From Phormidium willei BDU 130791 (GTDB lineage Bacteria; Cyanobacteriota; Cyanobacteriia; Cyanobacteriales; Geitlerinemataceae): a DNA stretch of 43,735 nucleotides. Positions 25,281 to 34,574 of this stretch are shown one piece after another. Below the pieces are notes generated by a model that was given only the letters and a program-made list of their open reading frames with translations, searched no databases and had not been told where the DNA came from. The stretch spans positions 1-43,735 of the forward strand of contig LSZA01000027.1 of NCBI GenBank assembly GCA_001637315.1. Direction: 5' to 3'. The translations under genes were made by a program, and so were the position numbers. Position 1 is the first letter of the stretch. Every line of letters starts with the position of its first letter.

Positions 25281-27290
25281 GTGGAGAAAGGAAATCTAAT
25301 CGAATTTCGACTACAGGGTGAGCGCCGGCTCGCCGTTTTAGATCGCCCCGAAGGTAAGAAAAACTGGGTGGTCGTCGATGAGCAAGGCCAAAGCCGAACC
25401 CTCTCGCCGAAACAGATGTCCTATTGCCTCGATGGGCAATCATACCAGCCCTCAGACTTGGCGGACTTTCAAGCGCAAGTCAGCCCCTATCTCGATCCCT
25501 CTAGCTTAGAGGTGGCTTGGGAACTGCTCTCGGAAGATGGAGAGTCCGTCGCGCCCAAAGAGTTGGCCCTGTTGCTGTTTAGCGATTCGACTCCAGCTCA
25601 GTGCTACGCCGCCCATCGCCTTCTGTGTGACGACAAAATTTATTTTAAACAAAAGGGCGATCGCTACGAACCTCGCCCGGCCAGCCAAGTGGCTGAACTC
25701 AAACACCAACTCGAAGCCGAAGCCCAGCGCCAGCAAGCTTGGACGACCTTCCTTGAACGGGTAGCTCAGGCCCTGGCCGGAACCCCCACCGACTGGGATA
25801 GTAGCGATCGCAGCCACCTCGATGCTCTAGAACGCTACGCCACCCTAGGAGATGAAGCCCCCGGACGCAGCGCCGCCCATGACGTTCTCAGCGCCCTCAA
25901 TCGCCCCCTAACGCCCCAAGGCGCCTTTGATGTGCTGGTGGATCTCGGACTATGGAGTCCTCACGAAAACCTCTTTTTACGGCGCACCCAGATTCCCACG
26001 CACTTCTCTAGTAAGGTTCTCGACGTGGCGCAACGCTGTTTGACCAACTTCCCCCCCGATACGGAACCCAACCGGCTGGACTTAACCCACCTCAAGCTCT
26101 ACACCATTGATGATGCCAGCACCCAAGAAATTGACGATGGCCTGAGTGTTGAGTTTTTAGAGGGCGATCGCCAGCGCTTATGGGTCCACATCGCCGATCC
26201 CACCCGTTGGCTCACCCCCGGCGATGAACTGGATTTAGAAGCTCGCCGCCGTTGCACCACCGTCTATCTACCCACCGGTATGACCCCCATGTTGCCCCCA
26301 GAACTGGCAACAGGTCCAATGAGCCTCAATGCCGGTCAAACCTGCTGCGCCCTCAGCTTCAGTGTTATCCTCAACCCCGATGGTAGCGTGGACGAGTTCA
26401 GCATCCACCCCAGCCTCGTTAAACCCACCTACCGACTCACCTACGATGACGTCGATGAAATGCTGGAGTTGGGCCTACGGGCCGAACCCGAAATCGCCGC
26501 CATTGCTGAATGGGCCAAAATCCGTCATCGTTGGCGACAGTCTCAGGGGTCGATTTTTATCGATATGCCCGAATCCGCCATCAAAGTCAACGATGATGAC
26601 GTCACCATCGAAGTCTTAGATAACTCCGCCTCGCGCCAGCTAGTGGCCGAAATGATGATTCTGGCCGGAGAAGTGGCCGCCCGCTACGCTCAAGAGCATC
26701 ATCTGGCCATCCCCTTCCGTCATCAATCTCAACCAGAACTCCCCCCAGAAGAAGAACTCCTACAACTGCCCGCTGGCCCCGTTCGCGCCTGCGCCATCCG
26801 CAAATGTATGCCCCGCAGCGAAATGAGTGTCTTCCCCAACCGTCACGCCAGTTTGGGCCTCGATACCTATACCCAAGTCACCTCACCGATTCGCCGCTAT
26901 ACGGACTTACTCACTCATTTTCAGTTAAAGGCCCATTTACGGGGAGACAGCCAGCCCTTTTCGAGTGAGCAAGTACAACAACTAATGATGAGCGTGATGG
27001 TATCGGCCAAAGAAGCCGTGCTAGTCGAACGGCAAACCTGCCGCTATTGGGCGATCGAATACCTACGCCGCCATCAAGACGAAACCTGGCAAGCCCTAAT
27101 GTTACGTTGGATTCGCCCCGATGATAACTTAGGCTCACTCCTCCTCGAAGAGATTGGTATTGAGTTTGTCTGGCGTTTTCCACGTTCAATGCAACCCGGA
27201 GAACGCTTCCAAGTCCGGGTCAGCTATGCAGACCCCCGTGAAGACAGCATCCAATTCCAAGAAGTGGTTGACAGTCCAGCTCAGATATGA
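25281..27290 (+). CDS. rnb: RNase II/R family exoribonuclease
   Basis: A 669-aa 3'-to-5' exoribonuclease with the RNB catalytic domain, which degrades single-stranded RNA. The start codon is GTG at 25281 (read as MEKGNLIEFRLQGERRLAVL), chosen because family members begin with this strand. An N-terminal cold-shock-like region precedes the RNB domain at ~270-590. The Mg2+-binding aspartates lie in IDDASTQEIDDGLSV (~276-290). The segment YTQVTSPIRRYTDLLTH is the typical RNB tail. A short S1-like domain ends the protein. It follows rpmG-rpsR, an order shared with other cyanobacteria, where the homologue has been called zam (acetazolamide resistance) as well as rnb. Regulation may involve the hairpin at 25157. 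Confidence 0.92.
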   Translation: MEKGNLIEFRLQGERRLAVLDRPEGKKNWVVVDEQGQSRTLSPKQMSYCLDGQSYQPSDLADFQAQVSPYLDPSSLEVAWELLSEDGESVAPKELALLLFSDSTPAQCYAAHRLLCDDKIYFKQKGDRYEPRPASQVAELKHQLEAEAQRQQAWTTFLERVAQALAGTPTDWDSSDRSHLDALERYATLGDEAPGRSAAHDVLSALNRPLTPQGAFDVLVDLGLWSPHENLFLRRTQIPTHFSSKVLDVAQRCLTNFPPDTEPNRLDLTHLKLYTIDDASTQEIDDGLSVEFLEGDRQRLWVHIADPTRWLTPGDELDLEARRRCTTVYLPTGMTPMLPPELATGPMSLNAGQTCCALSFSVILNPDGSVDEFSIHPSLVKPTYRLTYDDVDEMLELGLRAEPEIAAIAEWAKIRHRWRQSQGSIFIDMPESAIKVNDDDVTIEVLDNSASRQLVAEMMILAGEVAARYAQEHHLAIPFRHQSQPELPPEEELLQLPAGPVRACAIRKCMPRSEMSVFPNRHASLGLDTYTQVTSPIRRYTDLLTHFQLKAHLRGDSQPFSSEQVQQLMMSVMVSAKEAVLVERQTCRYWAIEYLRRHQDETWQALMLRWIRPDDNLGSLLLEEIGIEFVWRFPRSMQPGERFQVRVSYADPREDSIQFQEVVDSPAQI

Positions 27291-27311
27291 TAAGAAACTA
27301 CGGGCTTCATC

Positions 27312-28082
27312 TCAAAGGCTTTTGTGAAAAAGAACGATGCGGTTGCGTCCATTTTGCTTGGCTTGATATAAGGCCATATCCGCTTGATTGACTAATAAGG
27401 TCGGTTGAATGCGGGTGTGAGGAATCACCGTGGCCACACCCAGACTCATACTGATCGTACGACCGATGGGCGAGGCTTCATGTTTGATGTTCAACTCCCG
27501 AATCCGTTGGCGAATCTCTTGGGCGATATACATGGCTCCAATGGAATCGGTATCCGGTAGAATCAGGGCAATCTCTTCGCCGCCATAGCGGGCCGCTAAG
27601 TCCGTGGCCCGCTTGGCGCAATCATGACAGGCTTGACAGACTTTTTGTAAACAGTCGTCCCCGGCTTGGTGTCCGTAAGTGTCGTTGTAGCGTTTGAAAT
27701 AGTCAATGTCTCCTAAGATGAGCGAGAAGGGCTTTTGATCTCGGGTGAGGCGTTTCCACTCGCGCTCTAGGGTCATGTCAAAGCGTCGCCGATTGGCAAT
27801 TCCCGTTAAGCCATCGACACTGGCGAGCTGTTCGAGTTCTTTGTTCGCTAACGCCAGTCTCTCGTTTAACTCTTGCACATCTTGGTTACGCGCCCGTAAC
27901 TCGACTTCGATCGCATCGGCATGTTCGGTGATGTTCTCTACCATAATCTCTAGGTCGAGTTTTTCACGCTGTACGATCTCAAGTTCTAGGCGCAGTTGGG
28001 CAAGTTCTTCAATGAGGCGCTCTGGTGATGTTTCCGGTTCCACGGTAGCAAAAGGCTCACAGTTTACAGTTGAGGGGGACAT
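27312..28082 (-). CDS. GGDEF diguanylate cyclase with coiled-coil N-terminus
   Basis: A 256-aa protein that should make cyclic di-GMP from two GTP. Residues ~20-88 are a long helix or coiled coil (EELAQLRLELEIVQREKLDL). The GGDEF domain starts at SVDGLTGIANRRRFD (~88). The active loop is GGEEI (167-171), a functional variant. An intact RxxD inhibitory I-site (R158, D161) lies five residues before it, so product feedback is expected. There is no recognised sensor domain and no membrane segment; the coiled coil probably drives dimerisation needed for catalysis. It converges on rnb with a 21-bp gap. In cyanobacteria c-di-GMP controls aggregation and type IV pilus motility, which fits the pil genes further on. 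Confidence 0.92.
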   Translation of the reverse strand: MSPSTVNCEPFATVEPETSPERLIEELAQLRLELEIVQREKLDLEIMVENITEHADAIEVELRARNQDVQELNERLALANKELEQLASVDGLTGIANRRRFDMTLEREWKRLTRDQKPFSLILGDIDYFKRYNDTYGHQAGDDCLQKVCQACHDCAKRATDLAARYGGEEIALILPDTDSIGAMYIAQEIRQRIRELNIKHEASPIGRTISMSLGVATVIPHTRIQPTLLVNQADMALYQAKQNGRNRIVLFHKSL

Positions 28083-28494
28083 ACCGAGACAATGAAGTCA
28101 TTCTGAAAACTCTCACATCAATGTTTTGCACCCTTTGCCTCTCGTTGGGTCAACCTCAACATACCCTAAAGATTAACCCTTTGCTAGACCTAGGCTCCGG
28201 GCGATTCCTCAATTTTGGGCGCGAATCTGAGTTTTTGGTAAACCGGTGTAACGAATATGCCCAAACCTTGACTCAGAGACCGGCGATCGCCCAAAATTCC
28301 TGAAAAAATCCCCGCTTGGTGTAAAGCTTTATTAAGATTTGTCAACCGGGTTTGCATCACAGACCTACAATGGGGTCGGGTTGACGACCAACGACGCGAT
28401 CGCCTGGCTCTGTCGTGGGTCCACCCACTATAATCAATTGATCTAAACGTTTAACCCAAACGTTATCGCCAACGGAGATTCTAGGGAGCGCCCA
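28083..28494. other. Intergenic region, ~410 bp, with candidate -10
   Basis: Between the divergent cyclase gene and the low-complexity protein gene. It holds a TATAAT at 28429-28434, 61 nt before the ATG at 28495, without a clear -35. I see no RNA gene or family-like ORF. Confidence 0.45.
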
Positions 28495-28911
28495 ATGTTA
28501 AAAAAGCTTTTGAAATCCAAAAAAACGAGTTATTTCTTAGAGATTGATGACAAACCCGGTCAGGACAACGGCAAAGCCTCGGAAACCTCCCCAAAACCCG
28601 CCCAAACAGCTAAAGTAGAGGACAAGCCCAGCCCCCAAGCCAAGGCAGAAGCTCCTCAAGCCGAAACAGCTCCTAAAAAAGCGGCCAAGGCTAAAAAAGC
28701 CCCCAAAGCTCAGCCAACTTCTCAACCCACTCCGGCCAAGGCTTCAGCTCAACCAGCCGCAGCAAACCCCCAGCCGAAACCCCAGCCGAAACAGCGTAAA
28801 GAGTTTGCCACACGCTACCTAATGCCCAACTCTCCCACCCCTCGCCGCCGCCCCGGTGCCAATATGAAGTCCTTCCTGGATATGGCTAAAGAGCCTGGTA
28901 TGGGACGGTAG
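28495..28911 (+). CDS. Basic Ala/Lys/Pro-rich protein, cyanobacterial
   Basis: A 138-aa protein of unknown function. The middle (~20-100) is low-complexity, rich in A, K, P and Q (PKKAAKAKKAPKAQPTSQPT), and probably disordered. The two ends are not low-complexity: MLKKLLKSKKTSYFLEIDD at the start, and FATRYLMPNSPTPRRRPGAN at the end. The C-terminal RYLMP..PRRRPG..M motif is one I associate with a small conserved cyanobacterial protein family (from memory). The strong charge suggests nucleic-acid or membrane binding. There is no signal peptide. A good terminator follows at 28945. Confidence 0.75.
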   Translation: MLKKLLKSKKTSYFLEIDDKPGQDNGKASETSPKPAQTAKVEDKPSPQAKAEAPQAETAPKKAAKAKKAPKAQPTSQPTPAKASAQPAAANPQPKPQPKQRKEFATRYLMPNSPTPRRRPGANMKSFLDMAKEPGMGR

Positions 28912-28944
28912 GAGTCTTGATTCAGGATCAATCACTGGTCTTAG

Positions 28945-28978
28945 CGGGGATGCGTCAGAGTAGACGTGTCCCCGTTTT
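28945..28978 (+). terminator. Rho-independent terminator of 28495 gene
   Basis: CGGGGATGCGTC and GACGTGTCCCCG form a 12-bp stem with two G-U pairs around AGAGTA, followed by TTTT. Confidence 0.75.
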
Positions 28979-29027
28979 CGCCTGCTCATTTTTCAGAGAA
29001 CTCTCCCCCGCTGCGCCATTCCCGGCC

Positions 29028-29058
29028 AAAAAAAAGAAGGGAGAGCCGTAGCCCTCCC
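29028..29058 (-). terminator. Rho-independent terminator downstream of gatB
   Basis: On the minus strand GGGAG/CTCCC (plus a GC/GC inner pair, loop TACG) is followed by CTTC and eight T (A-run at 29028-29035 on plus). It lies ~140 nt past the gatB stop. Confidence 0.65.
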
Positions 29059-29196
29059 CGCCATCAGGGTGCATCTATACCACAGTTTAACGGATTGGGG
29101 GTGAGGGGTCAACCCCCACATCCCTGAATTTTGCAAAACCATCTCGCACCCGTTCTCACACCCGTTCTCACCCTCATTGACGAAGACCCCTGCGAG

Positions 29197-30684
29197 CTAC
29201 TCTCCCTTAAGCTTAGGAGCAAGCAGTTGATTGGTAAGTTTAGGATCCGCGCGTCCACTGGTGAGTTTCATCACCTGTCCCACAAAAAAGCCTTGCAATT
29301 TCGTTTTTCCGGCCCGATATTGCTCAACCTTATCGGGGTTCGCGGCCAGGAGATCATCGATAATCTGTTCCAACTCGCCGGTATCCGAAATCTGGGTCAT
29401 CCCCTTCGCTTCGACTAAAGCTTTGGCAGAACCTCCCTTCTCCAACAGTTCTGGGAGAATCTCTTTGGCAATTTTGCCGCTAATGGTTCCCGCTTCAATT
29501 AAGCCAATCAGTTCAGCCAAAATCTCGGGAGTCAGAGCGATCGCGGTAATCTTGAGTTTCGCCTCGTTGATATAGCCGGTGATATCTCCCATCACCCAGT
29601 TAGCGGCTAACTTGGCCGGTGCGCCAGCCTTGACAACAGACTCAAAATAGTCGGCTACATCGCGCTCCTCAGTTAAGACGCGGGTGTCATAAGCCGATAA
29701 GCCGAGACGTTCCTCATAGTAATGACGTTTCTGAGCCGGAAGTTGGGGAAGTTCGGCTTTCCAGGCCTCCCGCTGCTCTGGCGTGACCTCGATGGGACAG
29801 AGATCCGGTTCAGGGAAGTAGCGGTAGTCGCTTGAGCCTTCCTTGACACGCATACTAATGGTGCATTGGCTGTTTTCTTCCCAGAGACGGGTTTCCTGGA
29901 CAATGGGTTCTCCCGATTGTAAGCAATCAATCTGACGCTCAATCTCAAAGTCGATCGCCTTTTGAATCGCACTAAAGGAGTTCATATTCTTGATCTCCAC
30001 CTTAGTGCCAAACTCCGCTTGTCCCACAGGACGCACAGAGATATTGACATCACAACGCAAAGACCCTTCCTGCATATTGCCATCACTGACCCCGAGATAG
30101 CGCACAATGCGCCGTAGCTCTTGGCCATACTCGGCCGCCTCTTGACCCGAGCGAATGTCAGGTTCCGAGACAATCTCCATCAGAGGAACGCCAGCGCGGT
30201 TGTAGTCCACAAGCGAGTAGGATGACCCCGAGAGGCGATCGCTCCCCCCATGCACTAACTTCCCAGCATCTTCTTCCATATGCAGGCGAGTAATGCCAAT
30301 ACGCTTGCGATAAGGATTCCCCCCCTCGTCAATCAGCTCAATCTCTAGCCAACCCTGTTCGGCGATGGGTAAGTCATATTGAGAAATTTGATAGTTCTTG
30401 GGAAGGTCAGGATAGAAGTATTGTTTGCGATCGAACTTACTGTAAGGTGCAATCTGACAGTTGAGAGCCAACCCAGTCTTGACGGAGTATTCCAACACCT
30501 TCTCATTGAGAACCGGAAGCACGCCGGGGAGTCCGAGACAAATCGGATCGATATGGGTGTTCGGCTCCGCACCGAACGCGGTGGAGGACTGGGAAAAGAT
30601 TTTGGTCTCCGTCGAAAGCTGACAGTGGGTTTCTAACCCAATTACGGCTTCATACTGCGTTTTCGTCGGGGCGGCTGTGGTCAT
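29197..30684 (-). CDS. gatB: Aspartyl/glutamyl-tRNA amidotransferase subunit B
   Basis: A 495-aa GatB, the kinase/transamidase core of the GatCAB complex. The complex converts Glu-tRNA(Gln), and in some bacteria Asp-tRNA(Asn), to the amide form, which cyanobacteria need because they lack GlnRS. Signature stretches are [20 protein letters not shown], the family motif [20 protein letters not shown] and [17 protein letters not shown]. The C-terminal Yqey/GatB_N helical domain ends in [16 protein letters not shown]. Length and both ends are normal. It is monocistronic, with a terminator at 29028-29058 and a 325-bp region upstream. Confidence 0.97.
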   Translation of the reverse strand: MTTAAPTKTQYEAVIGLETHCQLSTETKIFSQSSTAFGAEPNTHIDPICLGLPGVLPVLNEKVLEYSVKTGLALNCQIAPYSKFDRKQYFYPDLPKNYQISQYDLPIAEQGWLEIELIDEGGNPYRKRIGITRLHMEEDAGKLVHGGSDRLSGSSYSLVDYNRAGVPLMEIVSEPDIRSGQEAAEYGQELRRIVRYLGVSDGNMQEGSLRCDVNISVRPVGQAEFGTKVEIKNMNSFSAIQKAIDFEIERQIDCLQSGEPIVQETRLWEENSQCTISMRVKEGSSDYRYFPEPDLCPIEVTPEQREAWKAELPQLPAQKRHYYEERLGLSAYDTRVLTEERDVADYFESVVKAGAPAKLAANWVMGDITGYINEAKLKITAIALTPEILAELIGLIEAGTISGKIAKEILPELLEKGGSAKALVEAKGMTQISDTGELEQIIDDLLAANPDKVEQYRAGKTKLQGFFVGQVMKLTSGRADPKLTNQLLAPKLKGE

Positions 30685-31009
30685 AGGGTAATTTAGGGTT
30701 AATCAGTACCAGTTGAGACAGACTCTCGTGTAAGTCCCATTCTAGCGTAGCGATCGCGTCGGATGAGGCTTAGAGAGTGAGATTGGGCTATCGCACTGCT
30801 CGGGGGCAGTCTAGTCCCGAGCCTATCATGAGATGCTAGTGATTCAGTCCATTGGAGGCAAGTTTCACCCCTCAAGGCATGGTAGAATTGCGGTGATATT
30901 ACTGATATTGGTGAGTTATCCCCTCACTAATTTGACAACATCACTGAGTCCAGATTGCTGAGTCCAGATTACTGAGTCAACCGACGGTCCCTACTACTGC
31001 TTTCACCTC
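30685..31009. other. Divergent intergenic region with hairpin and 14-bp repeats
   Basis: Between gatB (minus) and the coiled-coil gene (plus). GCTCGGG (30798-30804) and CCCGAGC (30826-30832) form a hairpin with a 21-nt loop. CTGAGTCCAGATT(A/G) is repeated at 30944 and 30958 with a partial third copy at 30972-30978, just before the start at 31010. These may be operator sites or simple slippage repeats. Confidence 0.5.
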
Positions 31010-31672
31010 ATGAACGAGATCACTCCCAATCAGATGCGAGAACGCCTTGGCAACATCGACCAAATTCGCGATATCTTGTTTGGCGATCGCTCTCGTGAGT
31101 ATGACCGTCGCTTCAGTCAACTCGAGTCCGAAGTGGCCACCCTACGACGTCAGATGACCGAACAGCTCGAAAGCCTGCGGACTGTGTTTACGACGGACTT
31201 GAGAACAGCCGTCGATGGGATGGAGAAGAAGCTTCAGTACGTCAACGCCTCTCTCGATGAAGATTCCGAAGATTTACGCAACCAACTGCGAACCGTGGAA
31301 AGTCGCCTTTCGAGTAACTTTGTTGTGGCGGAGAAAAGCCTAAAAGGACAAGTTCGTAACATCGAAGAAGAGTTATCGGAAACCCGGACCCGTTTGGATG
31401 GAGAACTCGCGGATTTGCGATCGCAGATTCTCGACGAACTTCAGCGGCGATCGCAACAACTCGAAGGTGACAAACTCTCCCGCACCGACTTGGCCGATAT
31501 CCTGTTTGATGTTTGTATGCAAGTCAAGGGAAAAGAAGCTCAAGTCCAGGAGTCTCAGAACAGCAACGCCGAACGCCTCATCCTCCCAGAACGACAGAAC
31601 GAGTATCAGCCACCCGACTATCAAGAACCCGACTATCACGAAGATCCCATCCCCGATTCTCAGAATCATTAA
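31010..31672 (+). CDS. Coiled-coil protein upstream of OmpA/GTPase genes
   Basis: A 220-aa protein, no family recognised by name. Residues ~12-155 are almost wholly heptad-rich (RRFSQLESEVATLRRQMTEQ, then LRNQLRTVESRLSSNF), predicting a long rod. A conserved-looking segment LSRTDLADILFDVCMQVKG lies at ~155-173. The last ~45 residues are polar and disordered (QPPDYQEPDYHEDP). There is no signal peptide or membrane helix. It ends 5 nt before the OmpA-family gene, so the two are co-translated and probably act together, perhaps as a scaffold for the next protein's cytoplasmic part. The start MNEITPNQMRERLGNIDQIR suits it. Confidence 0.75.
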   Translation: MNEITPNQMRERLGNIDQIRDILFGDRSREYDRRFSQLESEVATLRRQMTEQLESLRTVFTTDLRTAVDGMEKKLQYVNASLDEDSEDLRNQLRTVESRLSSNFVVAEKSLKGQVRNIEEELSETRTRLDGELADLRSQILDELQRRSQQLEGDKLSRTDLADILFDVCMQVKGKEAQVQESQNSNAERLILPERQNEYQPPDYQEPDYHEDPIPDSQNH

Positions 31673-31677
31673 CCTCC

Positions 31678-33906
31678 ATGACGTCCCCTCACTCAGACGC
31701 ATCAAACCCCAATCAGGATACGTTAAGCGACCTCGAAGCTCTCAACGCCCTGCAAGAGCTTCTGAGTGAGTTAACAATGGGGGAGCCGTCGTCTGAATCT
31801 CCCACCGAGCCATCCACCCGTGAGCCATCCACCCGTGAGCCATCCACCCGTGAGCCATCAGCGGTTGAGTCGAGTCTAGGGAAGGACTCAGCCACTGAAC
31901 CGTCTCCAAGCCGCCGTAATCCCTCTAGTCGCCCCTCTGGCCGCGCCTCTGACCGCATCTCGCCATGGCCATCTCAGCCGCAACAAACGACCCAGAGTCA
32001 GGGTTCCCCATCAGCCCCGACTCCCGGCTCTCATCCCGCTGCAATCACGAATCAGGACTGGCGTCAACTCCAGGCCCAAGTCGACGATCTACAACAGCAA
32101 CTCGATCGCGCCACAGACTCCATGGGTCCCCTGATGCCCGTGATTCAGGAAATCCTCACGAGCTTGTCCCCCGTTGAACTGCGAAACGAGGTGATTCAGG
32201 CCCTAGTTCCAGAAATTGACCGGGTCATTCGTGAGCGATCGCTGCAAAACCCCCACGCCATGCAGGACGCCTTTGCCGAGATTCTTCCCGGGGCGATCGA
32301 AGCCGAAATTCAACGCAACCCCAAACAAATCGCCAACGCCATTGGTCCCGAAATGGGAGCCGCCATTCATCGCCAGATCCAACTCGACCGCAACGCCATT
32401 CGTGATGCCCTCGCCCCGGAAATTGGCCGGTTTATCAAGGCTCAGATTGAACTCGAACGAGATTCGATGGTCGATGCCCTTTACCCCGTCATCGGCAACA
32501 CCATCGCCAAGTATATGACGGAGGCGGTGCGAGATATCAACCAAAAAGTTGAAAATACCCTCAGTTTTGAAGGAGTACGCCGCAAGATTCGCGCCCGCTT
32601 ACAGGGCGTCTCGGAAGCGGAGTTGATTTTGCGCGAATCCTTCCCCTTTAAGGTGCGGGCCGCCTTTTTAATCCATAAACATTCGGGTTTAGTGATTTGC
32701 GAGGCCCAACTGTCCGAATCAGAACGCCTAGAGTCCGATATGATTGGCGGGATGCTCACGGCAATCCGTAGTTTTGCCGCCGATTGCATTGTCACCCCTG
32801 GGGGAACCTCCGAACTGCAAGAGATTGAGTATGAAACCTTCAACTTAGTTATGGAAGTGGCCGGCTACTGTTATATTGCTGTGGTCGCCGAAGGGGAAAT
32901 GCCCAAGTCCTTTGTCAATAATCTCCGTAACACCCTCGGCTACATCGTGCAGAAGTCTGGGGATACGATTGAGGATTATGACGGAGACCCCGAGACGATT
33001 CCGCCGCTGGCGACCAATCGCCTCCAGATGTTGGTTGAGTCGGCCAACTTCCGAGAAACGGAAGAACAACGCCGCAATCGTCCCCCGATTTTGTTGGGAT
33101 TTTTAGGACTGCTGTTGCTTGGGTTTGGGGTTTGGGGCGGCTTGCGGTTTTGGCAAGGGCGAATTATGGCTCAGGCTCAACAGGTGTTGCGATCGCACCC
33201 CGCTTTAGGAATTTATCGCCTCAAGGCCGATATGAATTGGCGCACGTTGATATTGTCCGGTGAAGTTCCCACGGAGAGTCTGCGATCGCGGGCCGAGGCG
33301 GCCATTGCGGACGTATTACCGGAGCGACCGACGGAAAACCGCATTCTAACGCTGGAGGTTCCCCCCACCCCAGAATTGACCGCCGCCGAGTTTGAACGAA
33401 CCCTGAATGCCTTGAATAGCCTAGAGGATGTCTCCTTAGAGGGAGAGATTCAGGGAACCGACGTGCGGCTTTGGGGAGAGTTACCCAATCCCAATCGAGC
33501 GCAACGGGTGACGCAAGCCTTTGAGGCCATTCCAGGGGTAACCACCGTCACTCATACCATGGGTCAAAAACCGACCCCCCTAGAGGAACGAATTTATTTC
33601 GCCTCCGGAGAGACGGCCATTACTGAACCCGAGCAACGGGAGACCTTAGGGACTTTGGCGGAGTTATTGCAAGAGTCCCCAGACTTGCGGTTACGCTTAA
33701 TCGGACATACGGATCAAATTGGCTCTGCGCTGGTGAATCAGGAGATTGCGCAACAACGGGCCGAAGCCACTCGGGACTTTCTGGTTGAACAGGGAATTGC
33801 GGCAGATCGCTTGCAGATTAACGGCTCGATTAACCCACCTCCAGACCTCGATGAAACCGCACCGCCGGAACTCAGTCGTTGTGTTCGTTGGCAGAGTTTA
33901 CCCTAA
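31678..33906 (+). CDS. OmpA-family protein with roadblock/longin-like cytoplasmic domain
   Basis: A 742-aa one-pass envelope protein. I start it at ATG 31678 (MTSPHSDASNPNQDTLSDLE), 5 nt after the upstream stop. Residues ~40-170 are disordered, with three EPSTR repeats. Residues ~171-285 hold about five degenerate ~24-aa units of the type IRDALAPEIGRFIKAQIELE. Residues ~312-440 (from SEAELILRESFPFKVRAAFL) are an alpha/beta domain resembling roadblock/longin folds (inference). A membrane helix lies at ~468-490 (ILLGFLGLLLLGFGVWGGL). Two BON-like units follow, and an OmpA/Pal peptidoglycan-binding domain closes the protein from ~638 (IYFASGETAI, then RLRLIGHTDQIGSALVNQEI). Roadblock domains regulate small GTPases, and one is encoded next door. 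Confidence 0.8.
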   Translation: MTSPHSDASNPNQDTLSDLEALNALQELLSELTMGEPSSESPTEPSTREPSTREPSTREPSAVESSLGKDSATEPSPSRRNPSSRPSGRASDRISPWPSQPQQTTQSQGSPSAPTPGSHPAAITNQDWRQLQAQVDDLQQQLDRATDSMGPLMPVIQEILTSLSPVELRNEVIQALVPEIDRVIRERSLQNPHAMQDAFAEILPGAIEAEIQRNPKQIANAIGPEMGAAIHRQIQLDRNAIRDALAPEIGRFIKAQIELERDSMVDALYPVIGNTIAKYMTEAVRDINQKVENTLSFEGVRRKIRARLQGVSEAELILRESFPFKVRAAFLIHKHSGLVICEAQLSESERLESDMIGGMLTAIRSFAADCIVTPGGTSELQEIEYETFNLVMEVAGYCYIAVVAEGEMPKSFVNNLRNTLGYIVQKSGDTIEDYDGDPETIPPLATNRLQMLVESANFRETEEQRRNRPPILLGFLGLLLLGFGVWGGLRFWQGRIMAQAQQVLRSHPALGIYRLKADMNWRTLILSGEVPTESLRSRAEAAIADVLPERPTENRILTLEVPPTPELTAAEFERTLNALNSLEDVSLEGEIQGTDVRLWGELPNPNRAQRVTQAFEAIPGVTTVTHTMGQKPTPLEERIYFASGETAITEPEQRETLGTLAELLQESPDLRLRLIGHTDQIGSALVNQEIAQQRAEATRDFLVEQGIAADRLQINGSINPPPDLDETAPPELSRCVRWQSLP
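31807..31851 (+). repeat. Three 15-bp tandem repeats (EPSTR)
   Basis: GAGCCATCCACCCGT at 31807, 31822 and 31837, with a partial fourth copy. They encode EPSTR units in the disordered N-terminal part of the OmpA-family protein; length may vary by whole units. Confidence 0.95.
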
Positions 33907-34052
33907 CTCGGCTATGATGACCCCAATCCTTGTTCTTGCCTTAGGGTCAATTGCCGCTACGATAGAAACTCGTTCTTGAGTTTTGTCACCAACTTGCCCA
34001 TCACGGTCTTGATTGTGTCAGACTTATCTTGACTTTTAGTACAGATCATCCT

Positions 34053-34574
34053 ATGGCAGTTATTTCTAAGAAAATTTGTACAATTGGAGATTTTAGTGTC
34101 GGTAAAACGAGCCTCATTCGTCGGTTTGTGGAAGGAAAGTTTAGCGATCGCTATCTTTCGACGGTCGGCGTTAAAATCTCGCGTAAACCGGTTAATGTGA
34201 CTAACCGCGCCGGAGAGGAGAAGTCAGTTCAGCTTCTCATTTGGGATTTGGAGGGTCATACGAAGTTCAAATCCATTGCCCCGAGTTACCTGCAAGGGTC
34301 GTCAGGAGCCTTGTTTGTCGTGGATGTGACCCGTTTAGAGACCATTGAGCGTTTGGGAGACCATTTAGATTTGTTTTTCTCGGTCAATCCGAAGGGAGTG
34401 GCGATCGCCGCCTTAAATAAATCCGATTTACTTGAGGCGGACAAACTCGCCCATTTGAAAGACCAGGTCAAAATCGAGCAAGGCGATCGCCTCACCTCAC
34501 TTTATCTAACATCAGCCAAAACTGGGGAAAATGTCGAAACAATTTTCTCGCAAATGGCAACGTTACTGGTTTGA
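34053..34574 (+). CDS. Ras/Rab-like small GTPase
   Basis: A 173-aa cytoplasmic GTPase of the Ras/Rab/MglA-like superfamily. I start it at ATG 34053 (MAVISKKICTIGDFSVGKTS) because the P-loop then sits at the usual place; an in-frame ATG 24 nt upstream exists. G1 is GDFSVGKTS (12-20), the switch-1 Thr lies in STVGVK, G3 is DLEGH (65-69), G4 is NKSD and G5 is TSAKTG. The core motifs are complete. At the Ras Gln61 position it has His69 in place of Gln, as in EF-Tu-type GTPases. It follows the OmpA/roadblock gene by 146 bp, which supports a GTPase-regulator pair. The closest known logic is MglA/MglB in gliding bacteria and Rab-like bacterial GTPases. Confidence 0.88.
   Translation: MAVISKKICTIGDFSVGKTSLIRRFVEGKFSDRYLSTVGVKISRKPVNVTNRAGEEKSVQLLIWDLEGHTKFKSIAPSYLQGSSGALFVVDVTRLETIERLGDHLDLFFSVNPKGVAIAALNKSDLLEADKLAHLKDQVKIEQGDRLTSLYLTSAKTGENVETIFSQMATLLV

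Noticed and set aside
31513..31677. Longer start for the OmpA-family protein
   Set aside because: Would overlap the coiled-coil gene by ~160 bp; ATG 31678 gives tight 5-nt spacing and a sensible N-terminus.
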